Shown: positions 1 through 10,097 of the stretch, piece after piece
Numbering within the stretch: position 1 is the stretch's first letter
Layout: every line of letters starts with the position of its first letter
Assembly: GCF_036323735.1 (NCBI RefSeq)
Contig: NC_086026.1
Coordinates: 95,409,859 to 95,473,858 of the forward strand
From: Rattus norvegicus
Taxonomy: Eukaryota; Chordata; Mammalia; Rodentia; Muridae
DNA: 64,000 nt
Direction of reading: 5' to 3'
Translations under genes and position numbers: made by a program
The notes under the pieces: generated by a model
Seen by the model: the letters and a program-made list of their open reading frames with translations, nothing else
Databases searched by the model: none
What the model was told of the DNA's origin: nothing

Positions 1-405
1 GGTTGTTTCCATGTGTTCTTTCTTGATTGCTTCTATTTCCATTTTTAATTCCTTCAACTGTTTGATTGTGTTTTCCTGGAATTCTTTCAGGGATTTTTGT
101 GTCTCCTCTCTATGGGCTTCTACTTGTTTATTTATGTTTTCCTGGAATTCTTTCAGGGATTTTTGCGATTCTTTCAGGCATTTTTGCGATTCCTCTCTGT
201 AGGCTTCTACTTGTTCTCTAAGGGAGTTCTTCATGTCTTTCTTGAAGTCCTCCAGCATCATGATCAAAAATGATTTTGGAACTAGATCTTGCTTTTCTGG
301 TGTGTTTGGATATTCCATGTTTGTTTTGATGGGAGAATTGGGCTCCGATGGTGCCATGTAGTCTTGGTTTCTGTGGCTTGGGTTCCTGTGCTTGCCTCTT
401 GCCAT
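1..405 (-). CDS. ORF1: L1 ORF1 protein, N-terminal part (copy A)
   Basis: The ATG is at 403-405 on the minus strand and the frame stays open for 135 codons to the window edge. The product is the L1 ORF1p RNA-binding chaperone that coats L1 RNA in cytoplasmic particles. Only the basic N-terminus (starting MARGKHRNPSHRNQDYM) and the start of the coiled coil are present; the RNA-recognition and C-terminal domains are off the edge. The coiled coil is longer than in copies B and C because 21 bp are tandemly repeated at 151-192, adding one heptad (ESQKCLK then ESQKSLK). The start codon aligns with those of copies B and C. Whether the rest of the frame is intact cannot be seen. Confidence 0.9.
   Translation of the reverse strand, partial: MARGKHRNPSHRNQDYMAPSEPNSPIKTNMEYPNTPEKQDLVPKSFLIMMLEDFKKDMKNSLREQVEAYREESQKCLKESQKSLKEFQENINKQVEAHREETQKSLKEFQENTIKQLKELKMEIEAIKKEHMETT
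151..192 (-). repeat. 21-bp tandem duplication in the ORF1 coiled coil
   Basis: Two adjacent 21-bp units, 151-171 and 172-192, differ by one base. Each encodes one heptad. Copy C has a single unit at the equivalent place. The duplication keeps frame and coiled-coil phase. Confidence 0.9.
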
Positions 406-1123
406 CAGATTATCTCTAGTGTTACTTTGTTCTGCTATTTCTGACAGTGGCTAGACTGTCCTATAAGCCTGTATGTCAGGAGTGCTGTAGACCTGTTTTC
501 CTCTCTTTCAGTCAGTTATGGGGACAGAGTGTTCTGCTTTCGGGCGTGTAGTTTTTCCTCTCTACAGGTCTTCAGCTGTTCCTGTGGGCCTGTGTCTTGA
601 GTTTTCTTGCAGCAGAAAATTTGGTCTTACCTGTGGTCCTGAGGCTCAAGTTCGCTCGTGGGGTGCTGCCCAGGGGCTCTCTGCAGCGGCAGCAACCAGG
701 AAGACCTGTGCCGCCCCTTCCGGGAGCTTCAGTGCACCAGGGTTCCAGATGGTCTTTGGCTTTTTCCTCTGGCGTCCGAGATGTGTGTGCAGGGAGCAGT
801 CTCTTCTGGTTTCCCCGGCTTGTCTGCCTCTCTGAAGGTTTAGCTCTCCCTCCCACAGGATTTGGGTGCAGAGAACTGTTTATCCGGTCTGTTTCTATCA
901 GGTTCCGGCGGTGTCTCAGGCAGGGGTCCTGCCGCTCCTGGGCCCTCCCCCACGGGAGCCCAGAGGTCTTATACAGTTTCCTCTTGGGCCAGGGGTGAGC
1001 AGTGTTGGTGGTCTCTTCCGCTCTGCAGCCTCAGGAGTGCCCACCTGACCAGGCGGTTGGGTCTCTCTCTCACCGGGTCTGGGAGCAGAGAGCTGCTGCG
1101 GACCGGGATCCGCGGGTGTGGGA
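406..1123 (-). promoter_or_regulatory. L1 5' UTR / internal promoter, copy A
   Basis: GC- and CpG-rich leader upstream of ORF1, aligning along its length with the copy B leader at 15057-15795. Rat L1 left ends are known CpG-island promoters. Only one unit is present here, against about 1.7 in copy B. Several reading frames of 60-130 codons cross it on both strands; they recur in the other leaders and look like by-products of base composition. Confidence 0.8.
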
Positions 1124-1138
1124 GTTAAGTTGACTTTT

Positions 1139-1549
1139 AATTTCACAGTGTATTTTAAATTTGGGTACTTAGATGCTAGCAGAGAATCAAACTAAGTTTC
1201 CTCATTCATTCATCCAGCTATTGTTTTAATGGGCTCCTGATAAATGTAAAACCCCAGAGTCAAGCATCAGGACATGCTAGAAACAGAAAGAAAAGACTAC
1301 GATAACAGAACTTCATAAGTGTAAGTTGATGGATAGTAACAGTGGCCTTTTCTCTGCCCTGTGCCTCGGGAATAAGATTTTAAGGGTTAGCATGGCTTCA
1401 TCATTCTTGGTTTTCTGTTGTGTGATTATGGGCTTCCAACCCAAGGCTTTATTCATTCAAACTGAATGTTTTTCCATGCTACATGCTCAGCCTACCATCC
1501 TTCTTGAGAACAGCTGGACTTAACAAAGTAACCACAAATCAAAACCAGT
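1139..1549. other. Unassigned AT-rich sequence
   Basis: Flank of copy A. No repeat family, coding signature or RNA gene recognised. Short open frames (for example 1326-1523) have no recognisable domain. Confidence 0.5.
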
Positions 1550-1945
1550 GCTGGTCAGTTTTTATTGTCAACTTAAAACAACTTAGAGTCGCCTGGAATC
1601 AAGAACCTCAACTGAGGAATTAGCTATATCGTACTGGCCTGTGCCCACATCAGTGAAGCATTGTACTGGCTACTAACTGATGAAGGACTGTCCAGCCCGC
1701 TGTGGATGGCACAATCTGCAGGAACGTGTTTCCAGGCTGTTTAAGAAAGCTAGCAAACCACGAATCTGTGAGCAAGCTAGAGAGCGGCATCCCTCCATAG
1801 GCTCTACCTCGGGTTCCTGCTTTATTTCCTGCCTTGACTTCCTTCAATAATGGACAGTGACTTGGAAGTGTGAGGCACATGAACCCCCTTAAGTTAATTT
1901 TGTTCTGAATGCTGTTTCAGAACAACAGACTGTAACTAGAACACA
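1550..1945 (+). repeat. Old medium-copy rodent interspersed repeat, type 2
   Basis: The order of motifs (TTATTGTCAACTT, CCAGCCCGCTGTGGATGG, GAGCAAGC, GCATCCCTCCATAGGCTCT, CCTGACTTCC-like, a 3' end near AACTAGAACACAG) matches a common rodent repeat. A second copy lies in reverse orientation at 62325-62705. The family name was not assigned; an old non-autonomous DNA transposon or LTR is possible. The copy is strongly diverged. Confidence 0.6.
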
Positions 1946-3640
1946 GCCTGCCTTCCTACAAGTCTCTGAACAGAAACAGTGTCCACATCTATGTATCCAC
2001 AGGGACCCGGACTCCCTCCTCTATAGTACACACCATTACTTCTATTCCCCCACCTACTCAGATACAGAGCCGTAACACAGGGTTCAGGTTAGGTGAGTCC
2101 ATAGCGCTTCAAGATCTTTGTGCTTCTCCCTTATAACATAATAACTTCACATTTATGCATCTTTTAAACGCCTTCAGTGACTATTAATTGAGTTATAGTA
2201 ATGATAAGACATATTTTAAAACCTGGATCTGGGCAATCACCACTCTTAATCATGTCCCTGATCCCTCCAATTATAAGCTAAAGTAAAAATATACACCATG
2301 AAGAGTATACAGGATTCATATGCGAATCAAGCAATTGGCTGCCCAGAAGATCTCTCCAATAACTACAAAGTATGAATGTAACTTTTGGGAAAGCTAATGC
2401 CATGTCCTCACAATATGTAAAGTAAGGTTCTATTTTACATGTGTTAACCCAGCTGCTGCTCACAGTGGTCTGTGAGGGAGATGGAAGTTTACCAGCCTTT
2501 TTTTATGTAAGGAATCCCAGGCCATAAGAAAACTCAATGACTCCTAGCTGCCAAGTAACAAAGGCAGAGAACACCCAATCAATCAGGCTCTAGATACAAG
2601 GATTGGAACCCACCTAGAAGCACTGGGACGTGACTTGCACAAGCACAATCCATTCCTCTTTCTTCATCATGTTCGATGTGCAAATCATCATGATTAAAGG
2701 CATAAGAAATGTGCAGATTAAAAGAAGACTTCACAAAACTAGCCAAGTACTAGAAGAACACAAAAGTCATTAAAAGCATGTGTGTGCCACATCCCCACTC
2801 TCGTGTTCTTTCTTCAGTCACACTTCTTACTGTCAGTAAGACATTCGTTAGTACTCCTGGGTCAGAAGAAGGAAAGCCACAAGTAAGAGGGAATCACCGA
2901 TCTCTGTAAACTGGGGTCTTCAGGAACACAAGGGTGCTGTATAGCTAGCCACCACAAACCACTCTAGAAATGGACTTTGAATTGAAGGCAGATGCGAATG
3001 GAGCCTTTATTGAATGTCATGTTTTAAGTTAGATCAATGTCACATGTCTCAAGTAATGCCAAAACATAAGACATATCCAAAAGACTCCATGCCTTGTGAA
3101 GAAGATATTAGAAAACCCTTATGAATACCTGTTCCCACCAACCTTCAATAGCTCTTCATCCAACACCCTAACACCCTTCCAAACTGCCTGAGACCCTTCA
3201 CAGTTCTTGAGGAAATGGAAGCAGGTACTGACTGTAAGGAGACCCCCAGGGGTCCACTTGAAGTTTATTCCCAGAAAACAGCCAAGAGCTATACTTTTTA
3301 AATGTATTTAACCACCAAAGGCATTTAGTTACCTAGGCTGTTATATTTCTCAGTCTTCTGCCTTGCTTTGTCTCCTTCAGTGATCCTGTTTAATGCCCCT
3401 CATAATCCAATTGCTTAAATTATAAATCCTAAGGTTTGTTTTGAGCCATGTATCTTAATAAAGAGCAAAAATAATCAATGGTCTGCTATAATTTTATAGG
3501 CACCTGAGGGTACTCTAACAGGTTATTAGGAGAATGGCTGTAATGTATGTCTACAACTCAGATTTGCATCTTTAACAAGCTCTGTGGGGAAGCTTTCAAG
3601 AATTTTAATTAGCCAAAAATACTATGCTGTGGATCAATTC
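1946..3640. other. Unassigned, mostly unique-looking sequence
   Basis: AT-rich sequence with no convincing gene, SINE or LTR. Open frames on both strands are under 70 codons and show no motif. Confidence 0.5.
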
Positions 3641-3689
3641 TAGATGCTGGGATGCATGCGTTCTTTGACTGCCTCATATGAGACCAAAA

Positions 3690-4060
3690 AGGGGGGAGGG
3701 GCAACCTGTTGCCCTAGCCCTTGGCCCCGTAAGATGGTCCTTGAGGGTAGAGTGCAAGAAGGTGTGGAATCAACAATCAACAACACAGATTCTGGGAGTC
3801 AGATGAGAAGCAGAAGCAGACTCACTTAATGTAATAGTGGGGAGTGCCTTTATACTCTTCGCCCATCAGTAACTGCTCTTCCCGCACAGTTGGCACAAGC
3901 CAATTGGCTGCCCCATCACACGCTGTCTTTGGTCATCTCTGGGTGTCAGGCAGGTTACCAGGTTAGTAAATGCAGAAGCGACTGCTGTGCATGCATGGGC
4001 CATCTAGTCAGAACAGGCAGCCTCACTCCTACCTCAAAGAACCAACTAGAATTTATCACA
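3690..4060 (-). mobile_element. Probable solo LTR of an endogenous retrovirus (ERVK/IAP-like)
   Basis: Read on the minus strand, the segment has a CCAAT-type motif (GCCAATTGGC, near 3900), a TATA-like GTATAAAGGCAC near 3850, a downstream CTCATCTGACTCCCAG stretch as in R/U5 regions, and a C-rich end near 3695. No retroviral coding sequence is attached, so it is probably a solo LTR. The boundaries are approximate and no TSD was found. Class assignment rests on promoter layout only. Confidence 0.45.
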
Positions 4061-4619
4061 TCTTCTAAGCCTATCCTTAGACTGAAATAGCTTTACTAGG
4101 CCATGGGAAATTTATGGAGATGTTCCCATCTGGTGTTAAAGAATATTGGACATTTATACATGTGATATTAAAAGTACAGGGAAGGCACAGTGGAGGGCAA
4201 AAGTTTTCATCCACAATGAGGGGAAAGTGGTGAAGAAGAGGCAGTGGGGTAGAAGGCAATAGAGGAAGAGAGGCAGTCAGGGAAAGGGTTAGCCAAAATT
4301 AAGGGTGGAAAGCTACTACTTTGAAAACTTACTTCAAGAAAAAAAATTTTTTAAAGAATTTGAATAGAAGTACCCTGCACACGTGGGTAATGTGGTTCCC
4401 AGAATCCACAAATTCTTAAATTAAAATCTCAGTACCAAGTGTGTGATTCTTCCATATGAGTTGTTACCCAAGAAGGACCCCAGAGATCTTGACAATATAG
4501 AGTGATGTCAATACTCTTGGTTGTCAATCAGAACTAAATGCTAAGGCCCTACACCTGAAGATGTCACACACTTCGGTATCAGGGCGTATAGATATTAAGC
4601 TGGAACTGAACTAGGAACT
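4061..4619. other. Unassigned sequence
   Basis: Between the LTR-like segment and the old L1. Contains an A-rich run near 4339-4355 but no recognisable gene or repeat. Confidence 0.45.
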
Positions 4620-5560
4620 TGCTCTCTGCTGGCTAACATTTGTAGTACCATAAAGTGCTGTTCAGACTACTACTGTTGAGAAGTCAGCTGTCTCATCCAA
4701 TGGTAGACATGGATGCTACAATACCGAGCTGGCAGGCAATCACTAGCATAATAGTGGCATGCCTGATGTAGGGGTAACAAACTACTTGAGGACCAGCCCA
4801 TTGAAGGGAAATAATGTCTGGCTGTTCAAACCATACACCCACAAAATCCCACAGCTGAGGAAGTCATAAGTCCCAGAAGTAAACCTCTACTAACATCCTG
4901 CTAAATAAATGTTGTCAAACAGACCTCTATAAGTGGTGATCTCAGCCTCAGCCAAAGAAGCTCCTTTTTTGCAGTAGTTAATACAGAGACTCACAACTGT
5001 TCAAAGTCATGTGAATAAATGACTATTGAGTGCCAACTCCTGCATGGGACATCTCTATCACCCTCTCCAAGGCTCGGGGAGCAAGACTGAACAGGAGGAG
5101 GGAAGAATATAAACCTGAGAAAAAGGAGGAATGTGTGAGACAGTCTTCTGGACATGGCTGTTACAACCATGTGATGTCCTGAACAAGTTCTACACCAGAG
5201 TAGATTATCAGCCTTCGACCGTGGATGAGAGAGGAGCTCATGAGATCCCATCCCTTCCCTGAAGAGCTATAGGCTTTATGTTTCTGGAGGAGTAGCACAT
5301 TTCCCAGTGGTGTAGCCACTAGTAAACTGCCCTTGCTCAGATAAACAACCCGCATGCATGTTCATGCGTCTGCCACCTAAACCCAGTAGATAACATAGAG
5401 AAGGAGGAGGAGGACTTCAGAGGAAAGAGGTCAGCAGGAGTGGGAGGGGAGTAAGAGGGTGATGGGGAATGTTAACCTGATCAAAGTGCTTCATGTGTGA
5501 GTGTAGTTATGAAATTGTGAAAAAATACATTGAAAATAGTCTTAGATGAGTATTGGTCAC
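4620..5560 (+). mobile_element. Old Lx-type L1 3' UTR remnant
   Basis: The motif order is that of older rodent L1 3' UTRs: GTGGTGATCTCAGCCTCAGCC, a tract with TACAGAGACTCACAACTG, ATGGGACATCTCTATCACC, CTTCTGGACATGGCTGTTAC, TGGTGTAGCCACTAGTA, a G/A-rich stretch at 5400-5470, then ATGAAATTGTGAAAAAATAC near 5508. It is heavily diverged, lacks ORF2 and has no clear TSD. The 5' limit is uncertain. Confidence 0.65.
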
Positions 5561-5577
5561 TCAGAAAGAAAGGAAGA

Positions 5578-5838
5578 AGGCATACATAGTGAAGGGCGGG
5601 TGTCTTACTCTAATATTGGCCAAAAACGGCAAAGAATGAAAATGGAGTCAGAGATGTTGGCTTTTGCGGCATTCCGGCAAAATGATAAAAATCACGAATG
5701 ACAGTCTGCGTCTCTTCTTTGCCTTTTGTGGGGGAAGGTTGTAGAAAGAGACTGTCATTGCTCCAGACATTATTGAAGTCAAGTGAACAAGAAAGAGAAA
5801 TAAATAAACCTACCATTTTATATTAAAAAAAAAAAAAA
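5578..5838 (+). other. Possible retrocopied transcript end (AATAAA plus A tail)
   Basis: A roughly 240-bp segment ends in AAATAAATAAACC, followed after about 20 bp by a run of 14 or more A at 5825-5838. This is the spacing of a polyadenylated RNA 3' end. I do not recognise the source and saw no TSD. It could instead be the 3' part of an unrecognised repeat. Confidence 0.3.
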
Positions 5839-6248
5839 CCAAACGAACAACGAACCTGTCTTGTTGGAACGGCTGACTATGGAGCTGATGACCATGAGCT
5901 TGACAGTCCCCGCTTAGTAAGCTCTCACTAACTACATTTACTTCACCACTGGGGACATCTTTCCTTTCAGTGCTTTTTACTACTGATATAGATTTCCAGC
6001 TGCCAATATCTTCGAAACCATAAACTAAGCAATGAGCTATTTATTTTAAAAGCACAGAGTGTAAAGGAAAAATGGCAAATTTCACTATTCTACTCTAAGA
6101 GTCTGTGTTGCCTAAAGGAGAGAACATTGGCATGAACAGGCAGCATGCAAGTGCTGGAGGAGGCTTTCAAGGCTGTGGGAAGAATTTCTTCAACGTTTTG
6201 AAATGATAGGTTGTGCTTATTCTTTTACATTTATATACATGTGCCTTT

Positions 6249-6565
6249 TTATACACAATTTATATACAACGCCTTTTTAATAATATCCACTACCTCATCC
6301 CAACTCCACCCGAAGTCCCCAATCGATCTCCCGTAAGATTCATGTTCCTCTTTGTTTTTAATTATTTCCATTACGGATAACTTCCTGAGCCCAATTAGTG
6401 ATGACCATATGTACATAGATATGGGGCCATTCCCCGGGGCCCTTCCTTTGCGGCCATCAGCTGCCAATAGTAATTCCGTTAGGGGTGGAGGGGTGGGGCT
6501 CCTGGAACTCCTCCTCCTCCACATAGTAAGTGCCTGCCTGAACGAGACCCATACAATCTTTACAA
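6249..6565 (-). mobile_element. Old Lx-type L1 3' UTR remnant, minus strand
   Basis: The segment CCCAATTAGTGATGACCAT, then CAGCTGCCAATAGTAATTCC and TTAGGGGTGGAGGGGTGGGG, is the reverse-complement signature of the 3' UTR of older rodent L1s. The 141-codon open frame on the same strand over 6249-6674 is fortuitous: this region is noncoding in L1. Confidence 0.6.
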
Positions 6566-7073
6566 ATTTTGAAGACGGCAACCAAATGGAAAACTGAATA
6601 AAACCTTGATAACATATTGCGTGCAACGGAATATGCAGATGGACGATAGTGAGTAAATGATTGTTTATCCTCATTAGTCATCAGAGGATCACGGGAAACT
6701 CCTGCAATGCTATGCAACTGAAAACAAGTGAGAGTAGGTGACTAAAACAACAGGAAAGGAAGGTGGCAGGTGCTGAGGAAGAGCCCTGGGCATGCGCAGA
6801 CCCTGTTGGAGAGCATGTTAATTAGCTAGAAGGCTTTTGGGGGGCAGTGTCTGCCAAACTGAACATATGTGTGCCTTATGATCAAAAGACATGAACATAT
6901 GTTAAGCACCAACAGTACTGGAATGCTCATAGGTGCCCCACTGCAATAGTTCCCTCAGGGAAACTAGCCAAATGCCTATCCACAGTAGACAGAATAAACA
7001 AAACATGGCATATTCACACAGCAAGGAGAACCACCCTATAGCTGTGCAAATGTGTGAGTGACACAGCACAAAG

Positions 7074-7075
<2 letters not shown>
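6566..7075. other. Unassigned sequence
   Basis: No clear repeat or gene. The stretch at about 6900-7070 has motifs loosely like the 3' end of an L1 ORF2 (for example TGGCATATTCACACAGC), so a very old L1 piece is possible but unproven. Confidence 0.4.

Positions 7076-7113
<38 letters not shown>
7076..7113. repeat. (CA)n microsatellite
   Basis: Perfect alternating CA run of about 38 bp. Confidence 0.98.
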
Positions 7114-7116
<3 letters not shown>

Positions 7117-7719
7117 ATTCTTTCTATTCCAATTCCTTAAAGTATGAAAACTGACAAAAAATGTTATGTGCTTTTTACAAGACTCAGTTACTGCCAGAGG
7201 TGAGGAGGCAGGCTACTGGGAACTTCTTTTGATTTTCAATATAGAGTTTGCTTACAAGCTGTATTCATTTAATAGAAAAACTGTCAAGTAGTATAATTAG
7301 CATTTTGGGGTATAATGCTATTCTTCAATATAATTACCAAACAACAAAGAAATGAAAACAAAAACCTTTTATTCCACAGGGAACGTTGCATATTTTAATA
7401 AGTAGTATTTGCATTTCATCTACCTTCTTTGTAATCAAAAGAATATATTCTTTGAAGCACTCTTCTACAAGAAAACCCAAGCATTTACAATATATTGTTT
7501 TCTTGAACTGATACAATAAATTTTTACAGTAAGCTAAACAAACCAAAAATATTAAGAAATCTTGCGTGTAAGTATGTTTTGATGTGACTTGTGTTTAGCA
7601 GAATACTTCCTACTTCAGTGCATGATATATCTCCCATGAACACCATGTGTGAGGGAGAGTAAGCCTCGGCATTATTGTTCCATTTTATGGATGACAGATA
7701 AAGCTGAGGCTGCAAATGT

Positions 7720-7910
7720 GGGGCCAGAGAGATGACTCAGTGGGTAAAGGTGATGGCCACAAAAACGTGCCAATCCAAGTTTGACCCTTTTATATTGTAT
7801 ATATGGAAGGAGAGAACTGACCCACATCGTTCAGTGACTTCCACATGTGCACTGTGCCATGCTGATCCACACACATGCATGCACAGGTATTAATCATAAA
7901 TATTTAAAAA
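7720..7910 (+). mobile_element. B3 SINE (B2 superfamily)
   Basis: Begins GGGGCCAGAGAGATGACTCAG, the tRNA-related B2/B3 head with an A-box. The B3 body follows (GACTTCCACATGTGCAC near 7840, then ACACACATGCATGCAC). Diverged and without coding capacity. Confidence 0.8.
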
Positions 7911-9358
7911 GATACAACATATCCAAAATCACCAGGGTATTTTACATCCACTAGATTTTATACTTTCCAGGTGAGAACCAAATTATGAATGTGCACAGAT
8001 GTTATTTTAATTTGTCATGTATTCTTAGCAATATGCTTTAGGTAAAAAAATCTATCTTCACTCCCTTTTCCTTGTTCAAAAGCAGAAAGATTTCTTGATG
8101 AAGCACAGATTTCATGACGAAGTATTAGTTAGAAGATGTTTGCTAGGTTATGTTTTATGCCTTGTGTCATTTTCCCTTTGTTTTGAATTTGGAAAAATAT
8201 ATGGAGCTATGCATTGTGTTGAAAAGAGTTCACTCCATGTAATTTGTCTTTTTCGCAGGTGATTGAAACAGTGGTACAATGAGAAGGTGAAAAGAGGGGG
8301 AAAGAAAGATGAGCACATGTAAAAATAATTTATAGTTATGTTCTAAGGCTATACCACTGCTTTCTTTGATAAGCGATGTTGTTGCTGAAGACCTACGGGG
8401 TTGCATTCCCACGGGTTTGATTATTCAAGAATATTCCCTGATGTTGAATACAGCCCATCTGGTTTCCCAATCCTTCATTTGATCAAAATGGCTCCTGACT
8501 GCAAGTGAGAAGCCATACCCCATCAGAGTGATGTAATTGTCCTCCAAGACCATTGCACCTCAGTGGTTCTAAAATGCCTTTGGTTGTTTTAGAATGGATG
8601 TTGAAATAGAGGTCATCCTTGACTCGAAGTGAAGAATTTTGCTGTGTTCCCGTGATACTTAGAATTTAGAGACTAGGATCTTTAGTTCACAATGAAATGT
8701 GCCAGTTATTCATTGTGTCACAAAACATGAATGCAGGCATAGTAGCTGAAAATAATGTAAATCAACTGTCCCAGAGGTCAATGGTTGAAAGCCCAGTGTA
8801 GATCGCACTGAACTTTCCCAGTTCAAAATGCCCAGGCAATGACCAGCTGTTTGGTGTCCTAGTGGTATGAGGTTACCTGTGGTTTTCTGTTTGTGGTTAT
8901 GACTTCCAAGGTAAGATGCTCTTTCTTTGCTGGCTGACTTTGAGACAGCTGTCCCTAGCATCTAGAGTTCCCCTTCCCAGCAAGTTGATGAGTCTTGGTA
9001 AGGGTGCATCTCTCTGAGCCACTCATCTCTCTGAGTCCAGCTGGATGCATTAGGATCATGTCACTGTTCAAGCTCTCTGGGTTTAATCACATCTTCAATT
9101 TCTTTATGCTTTTTTTGGGGAAATGCACAAATTCAGAGGCCAACAGATGCCTATCTTCGCAAAGGCGTACATATTTCTGCTTTTTTCTCTGTTTGAGTGA
9201 AAAGCACAATTGTCTTATTTTTTAGTCACTGTAAGTCGCCTTATGACATTATGTTTATGACATATTATAGATATTTATTCATTGAACTCCGGATTCCATA
9301 TAGTATAATAAATTACTTGGTAATCAAGTAAATTATTTGGTCTTTCTTCTCTCCACCA
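7911..9358. other. Unassigned sequence left of copy B
   Basis: AT-rich, no gene or clear repeat recognised. Its right end carries the left TSD copy of L1 copy B, from 9359. Confidence 0.5.
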
Positions 9359-9373
9359 TCTTCTCTTTTTTTT
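9359..9373. repeat. TSD of L1 copy B, 3' side
   Basis: TCTTCTCTTTTTTTT, identical to 16302-16316. Its T run merges with the complement of the L1 poly(A) tail, so the inner limit is approximate. Confidence 0.85.
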
Positions 9374-9388
9374 TTTTTTTTTTTTTTT

Positions 9389-10097
9389 ATTAACTTGAGT
9401 ATTTCTTATATACATTTCGAGTGTTATTCCCTTTCCCGGTTTCCGGGCAAACATCCCCCTCCCCCCTCCCCTTCCTTATGGGTGTTCCCCTCCCAACCCT
9501 CCCCCCATTGCCGCCCTCCCCCCATAGACTAGTTCACTGTGGGTTCAGTCTTAGCAGGACCCAGGGCTTCCCCTTCCACTGGTGCTCTTACTAGGATATT
9601 CATTGCTACCTATGGGGTCAGAGTCCAGGGTCAGTCCATGTATAGTCTTTAGGTAGTGGCTTAGTCCCTGGAAGCTCTGGTTGCTTGGCATTGTTGTACT
9701 TTTGGGGTCTCGAGCCCCTTCAAGCTCTTCCAGTTCTTTCTCTGATTCCTTCAATAGGGGACCTATTCTCAGTTCAGTGGTTTGCTGCTGGCATTCGCCT
9801 CTATATTTGCTGTATTGTGGCTGTGTCTCTCAGGAGCGATCTACATCCGGCTCCTGTCGGTCTGCACTTCTTTGCTTCATCCATCTTGTCTAATTGGGTG
9901 GCTGTATATGTATGGGCCACCTGTGGGGCAGGCTCTGAATGGGTGTTCCTTCAGTCTCTGTTTTAATCTTTGCCTCTCCCTTCCCTGCCAAGGGTATTCT
10001 TTTTCCTCATTTAAAGAAGGAGTGAAGCATTCACATTTTGATCATCCGTCTTGAGTTTCGTTTGTTCTAGGGATCTAGGGTAATTCAAGCATTTGGG
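9389..10097 (-). other. L1 3' UTR with C-rich (G-rich on L1 sense) tract, copy B
   Basis: Follows the ORF2 stop. The sense strand carries the polypurine G-run segment (C runs at about 9447-9522 on the plus strand) that is conserved in rodent L1 3' UTRs and is a candidate G-quadruplex. Open frames here (for example 9551-9754) recur in the 3' UTRs of copies C, D, E and F and are not genes. Confidence 0.9.

Larger units (their letters stand above)
1..1123 (-). mobile_element. L1 copy A: 5' end of a young rat-type LINE-1, cut by the window edge
   Basis: The segment contains, on the minus strand, the 5' UTR (406-1123) and the first 135 codons of ORF1. It is collinear with copy B from position 14721 rightward. 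The 5' end lies at about 1123, where similarity to copy B stops inside a promoter repeat unit and unrelated AT-rich DNA begins. That flank contains TTTT/AA at 1135-1140, the preferred L1 endonuclease site, so a TSD of about 1124-1138 is predicted. The 3' end and its TSD copy lie outside the window. Relative to copy B the 5' UTR lacks about 13 bp near 603 and about 12 bp near 991. Confidence 0.93.

Noticed and set aside
6249..6674. 141-codon minus-strand frame
   Set aside because: Overlaps an old L1 3' UTR, which is noncoding.
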